Source of the DNA: an uncultured Clostridia bacterium
Lineage (GTDB): Bacteria; Bacillota; Clostridia; TANB77; CAG-508
Length of the DNA: 64,000 nucleotides
Direction of reading: 5' to 3'
Assembly (NCBI GenBank): GCA_946529215.1
Contig: CAMMZC010000003.1
Span: forward strand, 67,976 to 131,975
Position numbers and translations under genes: made by a program. The notes under the pieces were generated by a model. The model saw only the letters and a program-made list of their open reading frames with translations, was not told the DNA's origin and did no database searches. Position 1 is the first letter of the stretch. Every line of letters begins with the position of its first letter. Positions 8,456-19,000 of the stretch are shown here, piece by piece.

Positions 8456-10495
8456 TTAGAACAAAATTCTAAACACTTCTGCTACACTCCACCCTTGAGC
8501 AAATGCTCCTTTTGGTTCAAAAGGCATCTTTGAATCATAAAGTTCTGAAATTGAACCAATACATCCTCTTTGATTGATTTCTTTTTTGAATGTCTTGTAT
8601 GTTCTTTCTCTAAATTTGTTAATTTTTTCTTCTAATTGCATCTTCTTATCATCGTCAGACTGTGCTGACTTCATATTGATTAATGAATCATAATATAGTC
8701 CTAATAACCAAGTCCAAGTAGGTCCTTGATGATAACTCATATCTCTCTTAAAGCAGTCTCCTTCATATAAATCAACATAGTTTTCTTCACCTTTTGCAAG
8801 TGTTTTTAGTCCATAACTATTTAGTAGCTTTTTCTCTACAACACTTATCATATTTTCTGCAATTTCTGAAGTAGGATCAATTATTGGGTAAGATAAACTT
8901 AATGCAAACAATTGATTTGGACGTATTTGAGAATTTCCTATATAGTCATATAAGCATTTTTTCTTTTCATTATAAAACTTCTCTACGAATGATTTTTTGC
9001 ATTTTTCTGCCATTTTTTCATATTTTATGCCTTCTATTTTCTTGTTAATTCCTACAATTTTTTTTGAAAGACTTGCCATAATCATTAAAGCATTATACCA
9101 CATAGCATTAATTTCAACTACTTTTCCATATCGTGGAGTTGCTACAAAGTTCCCAAATTTAGCATCCATCCATGTATTTTGTGTATTTTCATTTCCTGAA
9201 TATATTAATCCATCTTCATCAAGATAAATATTGTTATCTGCGAAATTTATTCCAGTTGAATAATTTTCAATTATCTCTTTAAGTTTTGAATACATTGTTT
9301 TCTTTACAAAATCAAAATCTTTTGTATAATTAAGATATTTTTGTATTTGTTCAAATAAAAGTAAAGAGCTGTCTACACTGTTATACAATGGGCTATTATC
9401 TACTTCAGAATAACCATTTGGAACTAATCCATATTTTATGTCTCTTGTAATAGTAAATAAAACTTTTTGTGCTTGTTCAAATCTTTTGGTTTTTAAAAGA
9501 AGTCCTTCAAAAGCTATAAGTGAATCTCTTCCCCAATCAAGAAACCATGGATATCCCGCTATAATTGTATGTAATGCAAATGTAGGCCTATATACGATAA
9601 AATTATCTATTGCCGTTAAAAATGTCTTTTTTAATTCATCTTGTTCTAATTGTTTTTTAGTTTTATTTTGAATATTATTATCTATTAATTCAGATTTATT
9701 ATATGCTATATTTTGTCTTATTAGTTCACTATCTATAATGTGTTTAGGGTTTAGTTCTTCAATATTTTCATCTAATGAGCAAATAAATGCAACTTCTTTT
9801 TCTTCTTTAGGAGCAATATCTATTTCAAATCTTCCACAAACTGCATGATTTTCTTCTGGATAAAATCCTCTTTTTTCTTCTTCAATATAAAACATATTAT
9901 TAAAATTATCATTAAAATGTTCTATATAACTTCCTGCAGTAGTGTACATATAAATTGGTGTTTCAATATGATTGTCTATTACAGCTTTTACCTTATTGTT
10001 ACTTATTTTTTGAGATAAATTATACTTATGATTTGTATTCATAGAATGAAAATCCCTAAAATTTACTACAGGTGCCAATTTAAGTTTTGCCCTTTCTTTT
10101 CCATTTCTTATTTTGTAAAAAACCAAAACTGTATTTCTTCTATATACCATACAAATTGTTTTTGAAATTTGAATATCATCGACTTTGTATTTAAATATTG
10201 GCAAAATCTCCTTGCTAAAAGATTCCATGTATTTATATCCATCTGATATATAATTTTTTCCGATATTTGTGAATAAATTATAATTTTGCCCTTTTACCTC
10301 TATACTTTCATCTAGTTTTGATAGAATTAAGTATCTTTTAGCAGGTGGATTTAATGGTGCAACCATTAATCCATGATATCTCCTCGTATTTGCTCCAATA
10401 ATTGTAGAAGATGCGTAACCCCCTAATCCATTTGTAATAATCCACTCTTTTTTCAATCCGTTCTCTAAATTTAAATCTTGTTTCTCGAATTTCAT
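8456..10495 (-). CDS. Glycogen debranching enzyme (amylo-alpha-1,6-glucosidase)
   Basis: The enzyme removes alpha-1,6 branch residues during glycogen or maltodextrin breakdown in the cytoplasm. The ATG at 10495 (MKFEKQ) lies 8 nt behind GGAGG; an ATG five codons earlier overlaps that site and is rejected. The 679-residue product begins with the N-terminal GDE domain signature GGYASSTIIGANTRRYHG (~20-40). The C-terminal (alpha/alpha)6 barrel (~280-679) carries AGYPWFLDWGRDSLIAF, TWMDAKF and YEGDCFKRDMSYHQG, whose Asp/Glu residues are likely catalytic or substrate-binding. The length fits the prokaryotic single-domain-pair family rather than GlgX. It is alone between a hairpin-rich spacer and yvcK (30 nt upstream). 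Confidence 0.88.
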   Translation of the reverse strand: MKFEKQDLNLENGLKKEWIITNGLGGYASSTIIGANTRRYHGLMVAPLNPPAKRYLILSKLDESIEVKGQNYNLFTNIGKNYISDGYKYMESFSKEILPIFKYKVDDIQISKTICMVYRRNTVLVFYKIRNGKERAKLKLAPVVNFRDFHSMNTNHKYNLSQKISNNKVKAVIDNHIETPIYMYTTAGSYIEHFNDNFNNMFYIEEEKRGFYPEENHAVCGRFEIDIAPKEEKEVAFICSLDENIEELNPKHIIDSELIRQNIAYNKSELIDNNIQNKTKKQLEQDELKKTFLTAIDNFIVYRPTFALHTIIAGYPWFLDWGRDSLIAFEGLLLKTKRFEQAQKVLFTITRDIKYGLVPNGYSEVDNSPLYNSVDSSLLLFEQIQKYLNYTKDFDFVKKTMYSKLKEIIENYSTGINFADNNIYLDEDGLIYSGNENTQNTWMDAKFGNFVATPRYGKVVEINAMWYNALMIMASLSKKIVGINKKIEGIKYEKMAEKCKKSFVEKFYNEKKKCLYDYIGNSQIRPNQLFALSLSYPIIDPTSEIAENMISVVEKKLLNSYGLKTLAKGEENYVDLYEGDCFKRDMSYHQGPTWTWLLGLYYDSLINMKSAQSDDDKKMQLEEKINKFRERTYKTFKKEINQRGCIGSISELYDSKMPFEPKGAFAQGWSVAEVFRILF

Positions 10496-10525
10496 TCGTA
10501 TTTCCTCCATTTTTAATTACATTTA

Positions 10526-12193
10526 CTATTTACCTTTGTTAAATTTCTTAAGCATTTCTTTTCTAATTTCTTCATAGTTTTTAATTTTTAAAACCTCTGA
10601 ATATACTGGTGTTTGATTTTCTTGAACATATTTCTCCTGTTCTTTAAGAATATCTACTTTTTCTGTATTATTATCATTTTGTTGTTTTACTTTAGCTTTT
10701 GCATTTTTTCTTTTCTTATCAATGTTTTTGTTTGAATCTTTTATAGATTTTATTCTTTCTTGATACTTAATTGCAAACTTACTATTTCCTACCTTTTCAC
10801 GTTTCTTTACATTTGTTCTATTTCTATTAGATTTCTTTTTCTTTCTATTAATCTCCTTATCTGCTTTAAGTTTAGAATTCATCATCATATATTCAGGATC
10901 ATTTTGCTTGTCCATATATTTTAAGTCATCACATATAACTTGTATAACAATATCTGCAATTAGGTTTGCATTATGTCTTACAGAATCATCTTTTATAAGA
11001 GATAGATTTTCTTTTATAAATTTTATTTTCCTGTCTTTAATATTTCTTAGATCTTGTTCTACCAAATCCGCACCATCTAAATTATATTTTTTTATGTATT
11101 CTGGAATTACTTCTCCAGTATCATATAAACAATAGTCTATTAATCCTTCTCCACAATGTTCTATTATACTATTTATGTGATCTGCTACAGAATAATTGTC
11201 TGTCAATCCTGGTTCTGTCATTATATTACATACATAGAACTTCTTTGCCTTACTATCTTTAATAGCTCTTGCTACACCATTTATAAGTAAGTTAGGGATA
11301 ATATTTGTGTATAAACTTCCTGGTCCGATTATAATACTATCTGCATTTTGTATTGCTTCTATAACTCCTGGTGTAGGTTTACAATTAGTTGGGCTTAAAT
11401 ATACTCTACTTATTTTTGTAAGCTTATCATATACCATACTTGCAATTTTAGATTTTTCTTCTACAACATATCCATTCCCAAGTTCTGCACATATTTTCAT
11501 TTCATCTTCTGTAACTGGTAATACTCTTCCATAGATTTTAAAAATATCATTGCTATTTTTTACAGATTCAGCCAAAGACTTTGAAATATCTTTCATTGCT
11601 TCAAAATAAATATCTGAAAATGCAATATTTTTTAAAGTTCCTTTTTTAAATCTATAATTTAGAAGTTCTGAAATTTTGCTATCATCTTCTATTGCAAGTG
11701 AAGCTAATCCATTTTTTATATCTTCTAATTGAAGATATCTTAATTTTTCAGTATCTTTAGCTAAATTTTCACCATAATTTGATACAGTGACAATTGCTGT
11801 AATATTACTGGTATATCTTTTAAGCCCATCAAGTATAGTATTTAATCCACTTCCACCACCTATTACAACAATATTTGGTCCTTGTTCATAAATATTTTTA
11901 TTAAAAATTAATGAATTTATATTTACTTTTTTCTTTCCTGAAATTCTGTCATCTGTAGCCTCTACAAATAACTCCATTGTTCTTTTATTTAAATAAATTA
12001 AGCCTAAAATTACTGCAGTAAAACCTAATGTAAAAAATACTATAATTTTTGCAGCATATTTAAAAGTAATTGCATTTGTTGATGTAATTAAGTTTGCAAT
12101 TCCATAAGATACTAAAACTACTCCTATTAAGATTAATAGTATCCATCTTTTCATTTTTGAGCTGTTTTTTAACCATTCAAATAAGCCTTTCAT
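10526..12193 (-). CDS. yvcK: YvcK/CofD-like protein with N-terminal membrane anchor and basic tail
   Basis: YvcK binds UDP-sugars and in Firmicutes influences gluconeogenic growth and cell-wall enzyme placement. I use the ATG at 12193, 12 nt after AAAGGTG; a GTG five codons upstream would overlap that site. The 555-residue protein has two hydrophobic helices (~20-40 and ~48-68). The Rossmann-like core (~95-420) has the diagnostic GGGSGLNTILDGLK, TVSNYGEN and GPGSLYTNIIPNLL. A ~110-residue Lys/Arg/Asn-rich tail follows. B. subtilis YvcK is soluble and ~317 residues, so the anchor and tail are additions. It follows murB by 21 nt. The usual partners rapZ and whiA are absent here. Confidence 0.85.
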   Translation of the reverse strand: MKGLFEWLKNSSKMKRWILLILIGVVLVSYGIANLITSTNAITFKYAAKIIVFFTLGFTAVILGLIYLNKRTMELFVEATDDRISGKKKVNINSLIFNKNIYEQGPNIVVIGGGSGLNTILDGLKRYTSNITAIVTVSNYGENLAKDTEKLRYLQLEDIKNGLASLAIEDDSKISELLNYRFKKGTLKNIAFSDIYFEAMKDISKSLAESVKNSNDIFKIYGRVLPVTEDEMKICAELGNGYVVEEKSKIASMVYDKLTKISRVYLSPTNCKPTPGVIEAIQNADSIIIGPGSLYTNIIPNLLINGVARAIKDSKAKKFYVCNIMTEPGLTDNYSVADHINSIIEHCGEGLIDYCLYDTGEVIPEYIKKYNLDGADLVEQDLRNIKDRKIKFIKENLSLIKDDSVRHNANLIADIVIQVICDDLKYMDKQNDPEYMMMNSKLKADKEINRKKKKSNRNRTNVKKREKVGNSKFAIKYQERIKSIKDSNKNIDKKRKNAKAKVKQQNDNNTEKVDILKEQEKYVQENQTPVYSEVLKIKNYEEIRKEMLKKFNKGK

Positions 12194-12214
12194 TTTTAAT
12201 CCAAACACCTTTCA

Positions 12215-13174
12215 TTATATAATCTCAATTTCCTCTTCTATCTGTACCCCAAACTTTTCAAAAACTTTTTTCTTTGTATATGCTATTAAATCTAAAATAT
12301 CTTTTGAAGTAGCATCTCCTTTATTTATAATAAATCCTGCATGTTTTTCTGAAATTTGTGCCCCTCCAATAGTATACCCCTTAAGTCCACACTCATCAAT
12401 TAATTTTGCAGTAATAAATCCTTCTCCACGTTTAAAAGTGCTTCCAGCTGATGGATATTCTGTAGGTTGTTTTTCTTTTCTGTGGTTTAAATATTCATTC
12501 ATTTTCTTATCAATTTCTTTAATATTGCCTTTTTGAAGTCGCAAACTTGTTTCTAAAATAATGTAATTGTGTTGTTTAAAAATACTATTTCTGTATGATA
12601 AATTTTGCTGTTCTTTTTTTAAGATTTCTATTTTTCCTGTTTCTTTATTTAAAACTTTTGTCTTAAGTATCAAATCTTTTATTTCTTTGCCATAGGCTCC
12701 AGCATTCATATAATTAGCCCCCCCTATAGTTCCTGGAATACCTGCCAATTCTTCAAATCCCGTAATTTCTAGTTTTTTTAGTTCTTGTGCAAGTGCCATA
12801 ACTTTTACACCAGCTCCAGCTTTTGCAATTATATTTTCTCCTTGTTCTATAATAGAAATATTATCTAATGAAATCTTAAGGACTATTCCTTCTATACCTT
12901 CGTCAGAAACAAGTAAGTTACTTCCATTTCCAATTATGTATAATTTTATTTTTTTTATTCTTGCGTACTCCATTACTTTCTGTACTTCTTCTATTGTTTT
13001 TGCTATAATATAAAAATCTGCCGTTCCTCCTGTTTTAAATGATGTGTGTTTTGACATTGGTTCATCTACTTTAATTTTTTCTATTGATATTATTTTTCTT
13101 AAGTCTTGTAAAATTTCTTGTTTATCCAATTTTTTCACACTCACTTTCTTTTCTTTATATTGGTTATATTTCAT
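12215..13174 (-). CDS. murB: UDP-N-acetylenolpyruvoylglucosamine reductase
   Basis: MurB reduces UDP-GlcNAc-enolpyruvate to UDP-MurNAc with NADPH and FAD, the second committed step of peptidoglycan synthesis. The 319 residues show TSFKTGGTADFYI, the FAD-binding IGNGSNLLVSDEG, GIPGTIGGANYMNAGAYG, YRNSIFK and the AGSTFKRGEGF segment with the catalytic Ser. The Glu-rich C-terminus (EEEIEII) supplies the terminal catalytic Glu. It belongs to the shorter type II form. The start is uncertain: the ATG at 13174 has only a weak AAGAAAG upstream, and an internal GTG ~11 codons later is possible. It is probably co-transcribed with yvcK. Confidence 0.92.
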   Translation of the reverse strand: MKYNQYKEKKVSVKKLDKQEILQDLRKIISIEKIKVDEPMSKHTSFKTGGTADFYIIAKTIEEVQKVMEYARIKKIKLYIIGNGSNLLVSDEGIEGIVLKISLDNISIIEQGENIIAKAGAGVKVMALAQELKKLEITGFEELAGIPGTIGGANYMNAGAYGKEIKDLILKTKVLNKETGKIEILKKEQQNLSYRNSIFKQHNYIILETSLRLQKGNIKEIDKKMNEYLNHRKEKQPTEYPSAGSTFKRGEGFITAKLIDECGLKGYTIGGAQISEKHAGFIINKGDATSKDILDLIAYTKKKVFEKFGVQIEEEIEII

Positions 13175-13186
13175 ATTATTCTTTCT

Positions 13187-14353
13187 TTAGTCTTCTATTC
13201 CAAATCTTGCTTTATCTATTGAATAGTTGTGAGCTATTTCTTCATCAGTTAGGGCTCTATTATACATTCTTATTACATATATACTTCCGTTGAAAAATCT
13301 ACCACTGTTTTCCCAACATCCTATTGTAAGTTTTTTACCTATTGTATATTCGCAAGGAGAAATATTTTGTTGATTTTCATATACATTATTCAAATATATT
13401 TTTGATATATTATTTCCGTGTTTTGAAGTAATATTATAAATTTTGCCATAATTAATCTCATTATTAGTTCTTAAGTATCCATCTGTTCTACCATAAGAAA
13501 TTGTTCTTCCAGGATTAATCTCCATTGTATATCCTCGCCACTTCACAAAAAATATTTGCCTTCCATCTGCTGAATTCAAAGATTCTCCATTACATTTTAA
13601 TACTACTTCTATAGTTTGCTCTACTGGATTTGTAGTAGTACTCTCTGGAATACTTATCTTATCATCTATACTATCAAAATTTATACAATTTTCTCCCCAT
13701 CCACTTGTATTATCATTGTTAAAATTATTAAGTGTTCCATCATTCCCATTTCCACTTAAATCTTTCCAAATATTCGAAGATCCATCATGTCCATTGCCAG
13801 TATTATCTTCTCCATCTAAATACAAAATAAGTCCACTTTTTATATAATCATACCCTATTTTTTTCGCATATATATATAATGCATCACCATTGCTTATTCT
13901 CTTCTGACTAATATTAAAAACTTCACCTGATGAATAATTTATAATATATTCATCTTTTCTGTGTATATTTTCTAGTCCCATTTCTTTCAAATCGCCTGCT
14001 CCAACTTTATAATAAAAAAGACTGGGATCTGTTTCATCTATTCCATAAATAACTTTTAAAGAATCACTGGTTCTCAACTTACTAAATTCATTACGTGCAT
14101 CTTCATAAGTCATTGGAGTTCCTTTTAAAACTATTTTGTTTCCTAATTGGATATATTTCAAATAGATCTCAATTACTACCTGTTGTACTTTAGATAATTC
14201 TGATGTAATAGTTGTATCTTTTGATTCTTTTATACTATTTTTCTTTCCTGCTAGTTGTCCTATACCTACTCCTGTAATAATTACCAAAACAATAATTGTA
14301 ATAACTAACGCAATTAGCGTTATTCCGCTTTCTTCTTTTACAATATTTTTCAT
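13187..14353 (-). CDS. Pilin-like secreted protein with LamG/ConA-like lectin domain
   Basis: I choose the ATG at 14353, 5 nt behind GAGG, giving 388 residues. The N-terminus is type IV prepilin-like: a charged leader ending EESG, then ITLIALVITIIVLVIITG. The usual Glu+5 is replaced by Ala. A pilin-like helix with the phrase 'VQQVVIEIYLKYIQLG' follows. The C-terminal half (~170-388) is a LamG/concanavalin-like domain: LILYLDGEDNTG, WKDLSGNGNDGTL, FDSIDDKISI, and the closing IRMYNRALTDEEIAHNY. The likely role is a surface-displayed carbohydrate- or protein-binding pseudopilin. No pilus motor or prepilin peptidase gene is in the window. The protein at 21806-23337 shares the same N-terminal design. 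Confidence 0.8.
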   Translation of the reverse strand: MKNIVKEESGITLIALVITIIVLVIITGVGIGQLAGKKNSIKESKDTTITSELSKVQQVVIEIYLKYIQLGNKIVLKGTPMTYEDARNEFSKLRTSDSLKVIYGIDETDPSLFYYKVGAGDLKEMGLENIHRKDEYIINYSSGEVFNISQKRISNGDALYIYAKKIGYDYIKSGLILYLDGEDNTGNGHDGSSNIWKDLSGNGNDGTLNNFNNDNTSGWGENCINFDSIDDKISIPESTTTNPVEQTIEVVLKCNGESLNSADGRQIFFVKWRGYTMEINPGRTISYGRTDGYLRTNNEINYGKIYNITSKHGNNISKIYLNNVYENQQNISPCEYTIGKKLTIGCWENSGRFFNGSIYVIRMYNRALTDEEIAHNYSIDKARFGIED

Positions 14354-14498
14354 ACTTACCTCTTTTCTCAAATTCTTTTGTTTAAATTTTTTCATTAATA
14401 TAATATCATTGTTTTAGATTTTTTACAAGAGTTTTTTTAATTTTTGTATTATTATAAATACAGAAAGTAGATTTTGTGAATAGTAAATTAATAATGTC

Positions 14499-14542
14499 AA
14501 AAAATTCTCTCTAATCACTATACTTTCAAGCGATTAAAGAGA
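14499..14542 (-). terminator. Terminator of ssrA
   Basis: On the minus strand TCTCTTTAATC pairs with GATTAGAGAGA (11 bp, one G-U), followed by ATTTTTTG, directly after the CCA end of the tmRNA. Confidence 0.8.
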
Positions 14543-14549
14543 TTATTTT

Positions 14550-14905
14550 TGGTGGAGGCGAGGAGAGTTGAACTCCTGTCCACTACACCTTCCATGAAAA
14601 CTTCTCCGAGTGCAGTTTATTATTTATTTTCATTTTTCTAACGAGAATAAACACCCTTTAGAAAAATATATCTTCTAAATACCCTTTACTTTCGAAGAAA
14701 AAGTAAATTCGTTTCCCACTAAAATGACATTTTTATAAATATGTGGGGATATTTATAAAAACGTAGCGCGCCCTTAGGCAGCTGCTAATTCGTAATTTTC
14801 GCTGTTTGCGTTTATTTTTATTTTTGCTTTTTTATAGTGGCCAAAGCAACCATCCACTACTCGCTATTTGCACTTCTAGTATAATGTCGAAACCATTACG
14901 CCCCC
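14550..14905 (-). ncRNA. ssrA: tmRNA (SsrA)
   Basis: The minus strand begins GGGGGCGUAAUGGUUUCGAC, a standard tmRNA 5' end, and finishes with a T-arm (GGAGUUCAACUCUCC) and CGCCUCCACCA. The 5' GGGGGCG and 3' CGCCUCC form the seven-pair acceptor stem, and CCA is encoded. The reading frame after UAAAC gives the proteolysis tag ANSENYELAAA followed by UAA. The 356-nt length and pseudoknot-like GC blocks between tag and T-arm are normal. It rescues stalled ribosomes with SmpB (not in the window). Confidence 0.97.
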
Positions 14906-14915
14906 GTATATGTTT

Positions 14916-14944
14916 ATTATACTATAATTAGAGTGAATTTTCAA
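14916..14944 (-). promoter_or_regulatory. ssrA: Promoter of ssrA
   Basis: TTGAAA (14939-14944) and TATAAT (14916-14921) on the minus strand are 17 nt apart. The -10 ends 10 nt before the first tmRNA base. Confidence 0.8.
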
Positions 14945-14982
14945 GTGAAAACAGAAAAATTCACTCCAACTAAAAATTCTTA

Positions 14983-15951
14983 TTAATCTCTTCCTTTATC
15001 CTCTTGTTTGCAAATTCTGTAATATTTTTCTTTTTGTTTTTTTATAATAGAATAATCCCTCTCACTTTTTTTATAAAAATCCTCAATTCTACCTATGTTT
15101 TTATTGCAACTTCTTCTAGCATATTCTAATATTAATTTCATATCTTCTTTTGGATATTGTTTAAAATTTGATATTTCAAGTCTTGAGGCAATTCTTCCAA
15201 ATCTTTTGATATGTTCTTCTCGGTCTTTTAAAGTTAAAAGATCTGAACTAACATCCCAAATTTCACTTCTTAAATCTATCGCTCTTCTTTCATTTGTTCT
15301 TTTAGAGAAATCTATTTCTGTTATTCTAATATTGGTTGGGTCATACATCATTAATTTAGAGCTTGTATCTGGATGAACCATAACTATTATTTCTGCATGA
15401 TTCGGCAAAAATTTGTATTCTATTTCACTTTGTCTGTTATTACTTAGTCCTTCATTATTTTTAGATGCATGTGCATATTTTATTTTAAACTCTTTTGGCA
15501 ATTCATTTAAAGGAAGAACTATATCTCTTTCTTCATTTATATTTGTCCCAACGAAAAATGTTTTACTATTATCTAACATTTGGTGCTTAATTGCTCTTAA
15601 AACATCTTTAAAATGAGCTGCTATATTTCTACAAACTCCCTTACCAGTTATAACAGATAATCCCATATTACAATCAATTTCTTCCTCATCTATTCCAAAT
15701 TCAAAGCTTTTATCAAACGACAAATATCCATTTCTATATAAATATGCAAATATAGCCATATACATTCTGTCATCCTGAAAATCATTCGCTAAAGATCTTA
15801 TTAATTTAGCTTCTATTTGGCATTGTCCCATATAATATGAATATGCATCACATATTTTTTTATATCTATCTATTTTTTTCTGTGCATTTATTACTGCATT
15901 TAAATAAATATCTTGTCTATTGTCATATTCTTGTATTTCATCTTCTTTCAT
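14983..15951 (-). CDS. Transglutaminase-like (Cys-His-Asp) domain protein, function unknown
   Basis: The 322-residue cytosolic protein starts behind GAGGAG. I read a transglutaminase-like triad in order: Cys in GKGVCRNIAAHF (~106), His in NHAEIIVMV (~188) and Asp in MMYDPTN (~205). An N-terminal helical part precedes this, and a ~90-residue basic helical tail follows. Such folds include peptidases, amidases and non-catalytic members, so the activity is open. There is no signal peptide. It stands alone between ssrA and polC. The GVCR/HAEI/YDPTN spacing is the only real evidence for the family; the tail is unlike anything I recognise. Confidence 0.65.
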   Translation of the reverse strand: MKEDEIQEYDNRQDIYLNAVINAQKKIDRYKKICDAYSYYMGQCQIEAKLIRSLANDFQDDRMYMAIFAYLYRNGYLSFDKSFEFGIDEEEIDCNMGLSVITGKGVCRNIAAHFKDVLRAIKHQMLDNSKTFFVGTNINEERDIVLPLNELPKEFKIKYAHASKNNEGLSNNRQSEIEYKFLPNHAEIIVMVHPDTSSKLMMYDPTNIRITEIDFSKRTNERRAIDLRSEIWDVSSDLLTLKDREEHIKRFGRIASRLEISNFKQYPKEDMKLILEYARRSCNKNIGRIEDFYKKSERDYSIIKKQKEKYYRICKQEDKGRD

Positions 15952-16032
15952 AAATTCTCCTCTAATCTTTAAATAAACAATCTTAAAAAGAAATTTCTAA
16001 AGTGAATTTTTCCTCCGTCCCCAAAAGGAACC

Positions 16033-19000
16033 TCACCCAAACAAACTAATTTGATTGCTCTCTTGCATTCCGTCTAAGCAACCGAACTGGCGCAATAATT
16101 CTATAATAGAGTCTCCGACTTTTGCTCCTTGGCGGATTTCGTCTATAGACATAAATTCTTCTTTTTGTGCTGATTTGTATAAAGATTCTGCTGCAATTGG
16201 TCCCATTCCTGCAATACTACTAAATGGTGGTCTTATTGCTCCATCTTCTATTTGGAAATTTTTCCAATGTGATTTGTACAAATCTATTGGTAAAAATTTA
16301 AATCCTCTTTCATACATTTCCAAAACAAGTTCTAAAACTGGATACATATCTTGGTCTTTTTTAGCTGCAGCGTTTCCTTGCATTTCTATTTCTTTCATTT
16401 TGTTTTTTACTTTTTCTTTTCCATAAATCATACTAGCTGCATCAAAGTTGTCTGCTGCTCTTATAGAGAAAAATGCACTATAATATGCTAGAGGCTGATG
16501 TACCTTAAACCACGCTATTCTAAAGGCATTTGTAACATAAGCTGCTGCATGGGCTTTTGGGAACATGTATTTAATTTTTTCACATGAATCTATATACCAA
16601 TCTGGCACATCATTTTGTTTCATAAGCTCTTTATACTCAGGCCATTTTGGTTCTTTTCCTTTTGCTACTTTCCCTTTACGTACAGATTCCATTATTTTAA
16701 ATGCTTTGTTTGGCTCTAACCCTTTTTTCATAAGATAAATCATTATATCATCACGACAACAGATTGCATCTTTTAGTGTAACTGTACCATTTTCTACTAA
16801 TACTTGCGCATTATTTAGCCACACATCTGTACCATGTGATAGACCCGAAATTCTAATTAATTCGTCAAAAGTTTGTGGTTTTGTATCTACTAGCATTCCT
16901 CTTACGAATTTTGTTCCAAATTCAGGAACTCCATAGCTTCCAACTTTTGATTTTATTTGCTCTGGTGTTACTCCTAAAGCATCTGTTGAACTAAAAATTG
17001 ACATTGTATCTTTATCATCTAAAGGTACTTTTGTAGGGTCAATTCCTGTTATATCTTGAAGCATTCTTATAACTGTCGGATCGTCGTGACCTAGTATATC
17101 TAACTTTAAAAGGTTTTGGTCAATTGAGTGATAATCAAAATGTGTTGTTATAATATCTGAATTTGGGTCATCTGCAGGATGCTGTATTGGTGTAAATTCA
17201 TATATTTCTCTACCTTTTGGAACAACTATAATTCCACCTGGGTGTTGTCCTGTAGTTCTTTTAATTCCAGTACATCCTGTAGAAAGTCTTTGAATTTCTG
17301 CACTATTTACAGGAATATGTCTTTCTTCAAAATATTTTTTTACATATCCAAATGCTGTTTTATCTGCAACAGTACCAACTGTTCCAGCTTTAAATGTTGT
17401 TCCTTTTCCAAATATTACTTCTGTATATTTATGTGCTTTTGCTTGATATTCTCCTGAAAAGTTTAAGTCTATATCTGGTTCTTTATCTCCATTAAATCCT
17501 AAAAATGTTTCAAATGGTATGTCCATTCCATCTTTATCTAATTTGTGTCCACATTTTGGGCAATCTTTATCTGGCAAGTCAAATCCATTTTGATAACCAT
17601 AATCTGTAAAATCTGAATATTTACAATTTGGGCATCTATAATGTGCTGGAAGTGAATTAACTTCTGTAATACCTGTCATATTTGCAACAAAAGATGAACC
17701 AACAGATCCACGTGAACCTACTATATAGCCATCATCATTTGACTTCCACACCAATTTTTGAGCTATAATGTACATAACTGAGAAACCATTTTTTATAATA
17801 GAATCCAGTTCTTTATCTAGCCTTGTTTGAACTATCTCAGGTAAAGGATCTCCATAAAGTTCATGTGCCTTGCTATATGCAATATCTTTAATTGTTTGCT
17901 CACATCCAGGGATGTGTGGTGGGCATTTTTCAGGTGAAATAGGTGAAATTTGTTCACACATATCTGCTATTTTGTTTGTGTTTGTTACAACAACTTCATA
18001 AGCTTTTTCGTCACCTAAATAACTGAATTCTTCAAGCATTTCGTTTGTTGTTCTTAAATATAATGGTGCTTGATTATCTGCATCTTTATAGCCTTGTCCT
18101 GCTTCTAAAATTCTTCTATACACCTCATCTTGTGGGTCTAAGAAATGCACATCACAAGTTGCAACAACAGGCTTATTTAGCTTTTCTCCAAGTTCCACTA
18201 TTTTTCTGTTAATATTTCTCAAAGCCTCTTCATCAGGCACTTTGCCTTCTCTTACCAAAAACTGATTGTTTCCAATTGGCTGAATTTCTAAATAATCATA
18301 ATCACTCGCAATCTCTTCTATTTCTTCATCTGATTTACCAAGCTCAATTGCCTGATACAATTCTCCTGCTTCACATGCACTTCCTAAAATTAAACCTTCA
18401 GAATACTTTTTGTATAAGCTTTTTAGAATTCTAGGTTTTTTGTAAAAATATTTTAAATGTGAAATAGAAATTAGCTTATATAAATTCTTAAGTCCTACAT
18501 AATTTGTAGCAAGTATTATTGCATGATAAGGTCTAAGCTGCTTATATTCATTCTTTTTAGCTTCTGCGTCTTGGGCTTTAAGTTCAATATCTTGAACAGT
18601 TGTAGCTCCTCTTTTTAGAAGCTCTTTCATCATTTCATTTAAAACTTTAACTGTAGTATCTACATCATCTAAAGCACGATGGGCAACTTCAACCTTAATA
18701 TTTAAATAATCTGCAATTTTTCCAAGTTTATATTTTTTAAGATTTGGATATACTTTTCTGGCCAAGGCCAATGTATCTACATAAGTATAATCAAAATCAT
18801 ACCCTAAATCTTTTGCAACATATTTTAAAAATCCAACATCAAATGTAGCATTATGAGCAACTATAACTGAATCTCCAAGAAATTCTAAAATTTTTGGAAA
18901 CACTTTATCTATAGTTTCCGCATCTTTAACCATATCGTCTGTAATATTCGTAACTTCTACAACTCTTGGTGGTATTGGTTTTTCTGGATTTACAAAACAA

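Noticed and set aside
13187..14353. Second DGR target (pilin-like LamG protein)
   Set aside because: Its 3' end has the same AT-rich composition as the rest of the gene and no NNY codon island, so there is no sign of diversification.
14560..14900. GC-rich patch with several hairpins and the sequence gcagctgctaattcgtaatt
   Set aside because: This is the tmRNA body and tag region, fully explained by ssrA, not a DGR template repeat or a second variable region.
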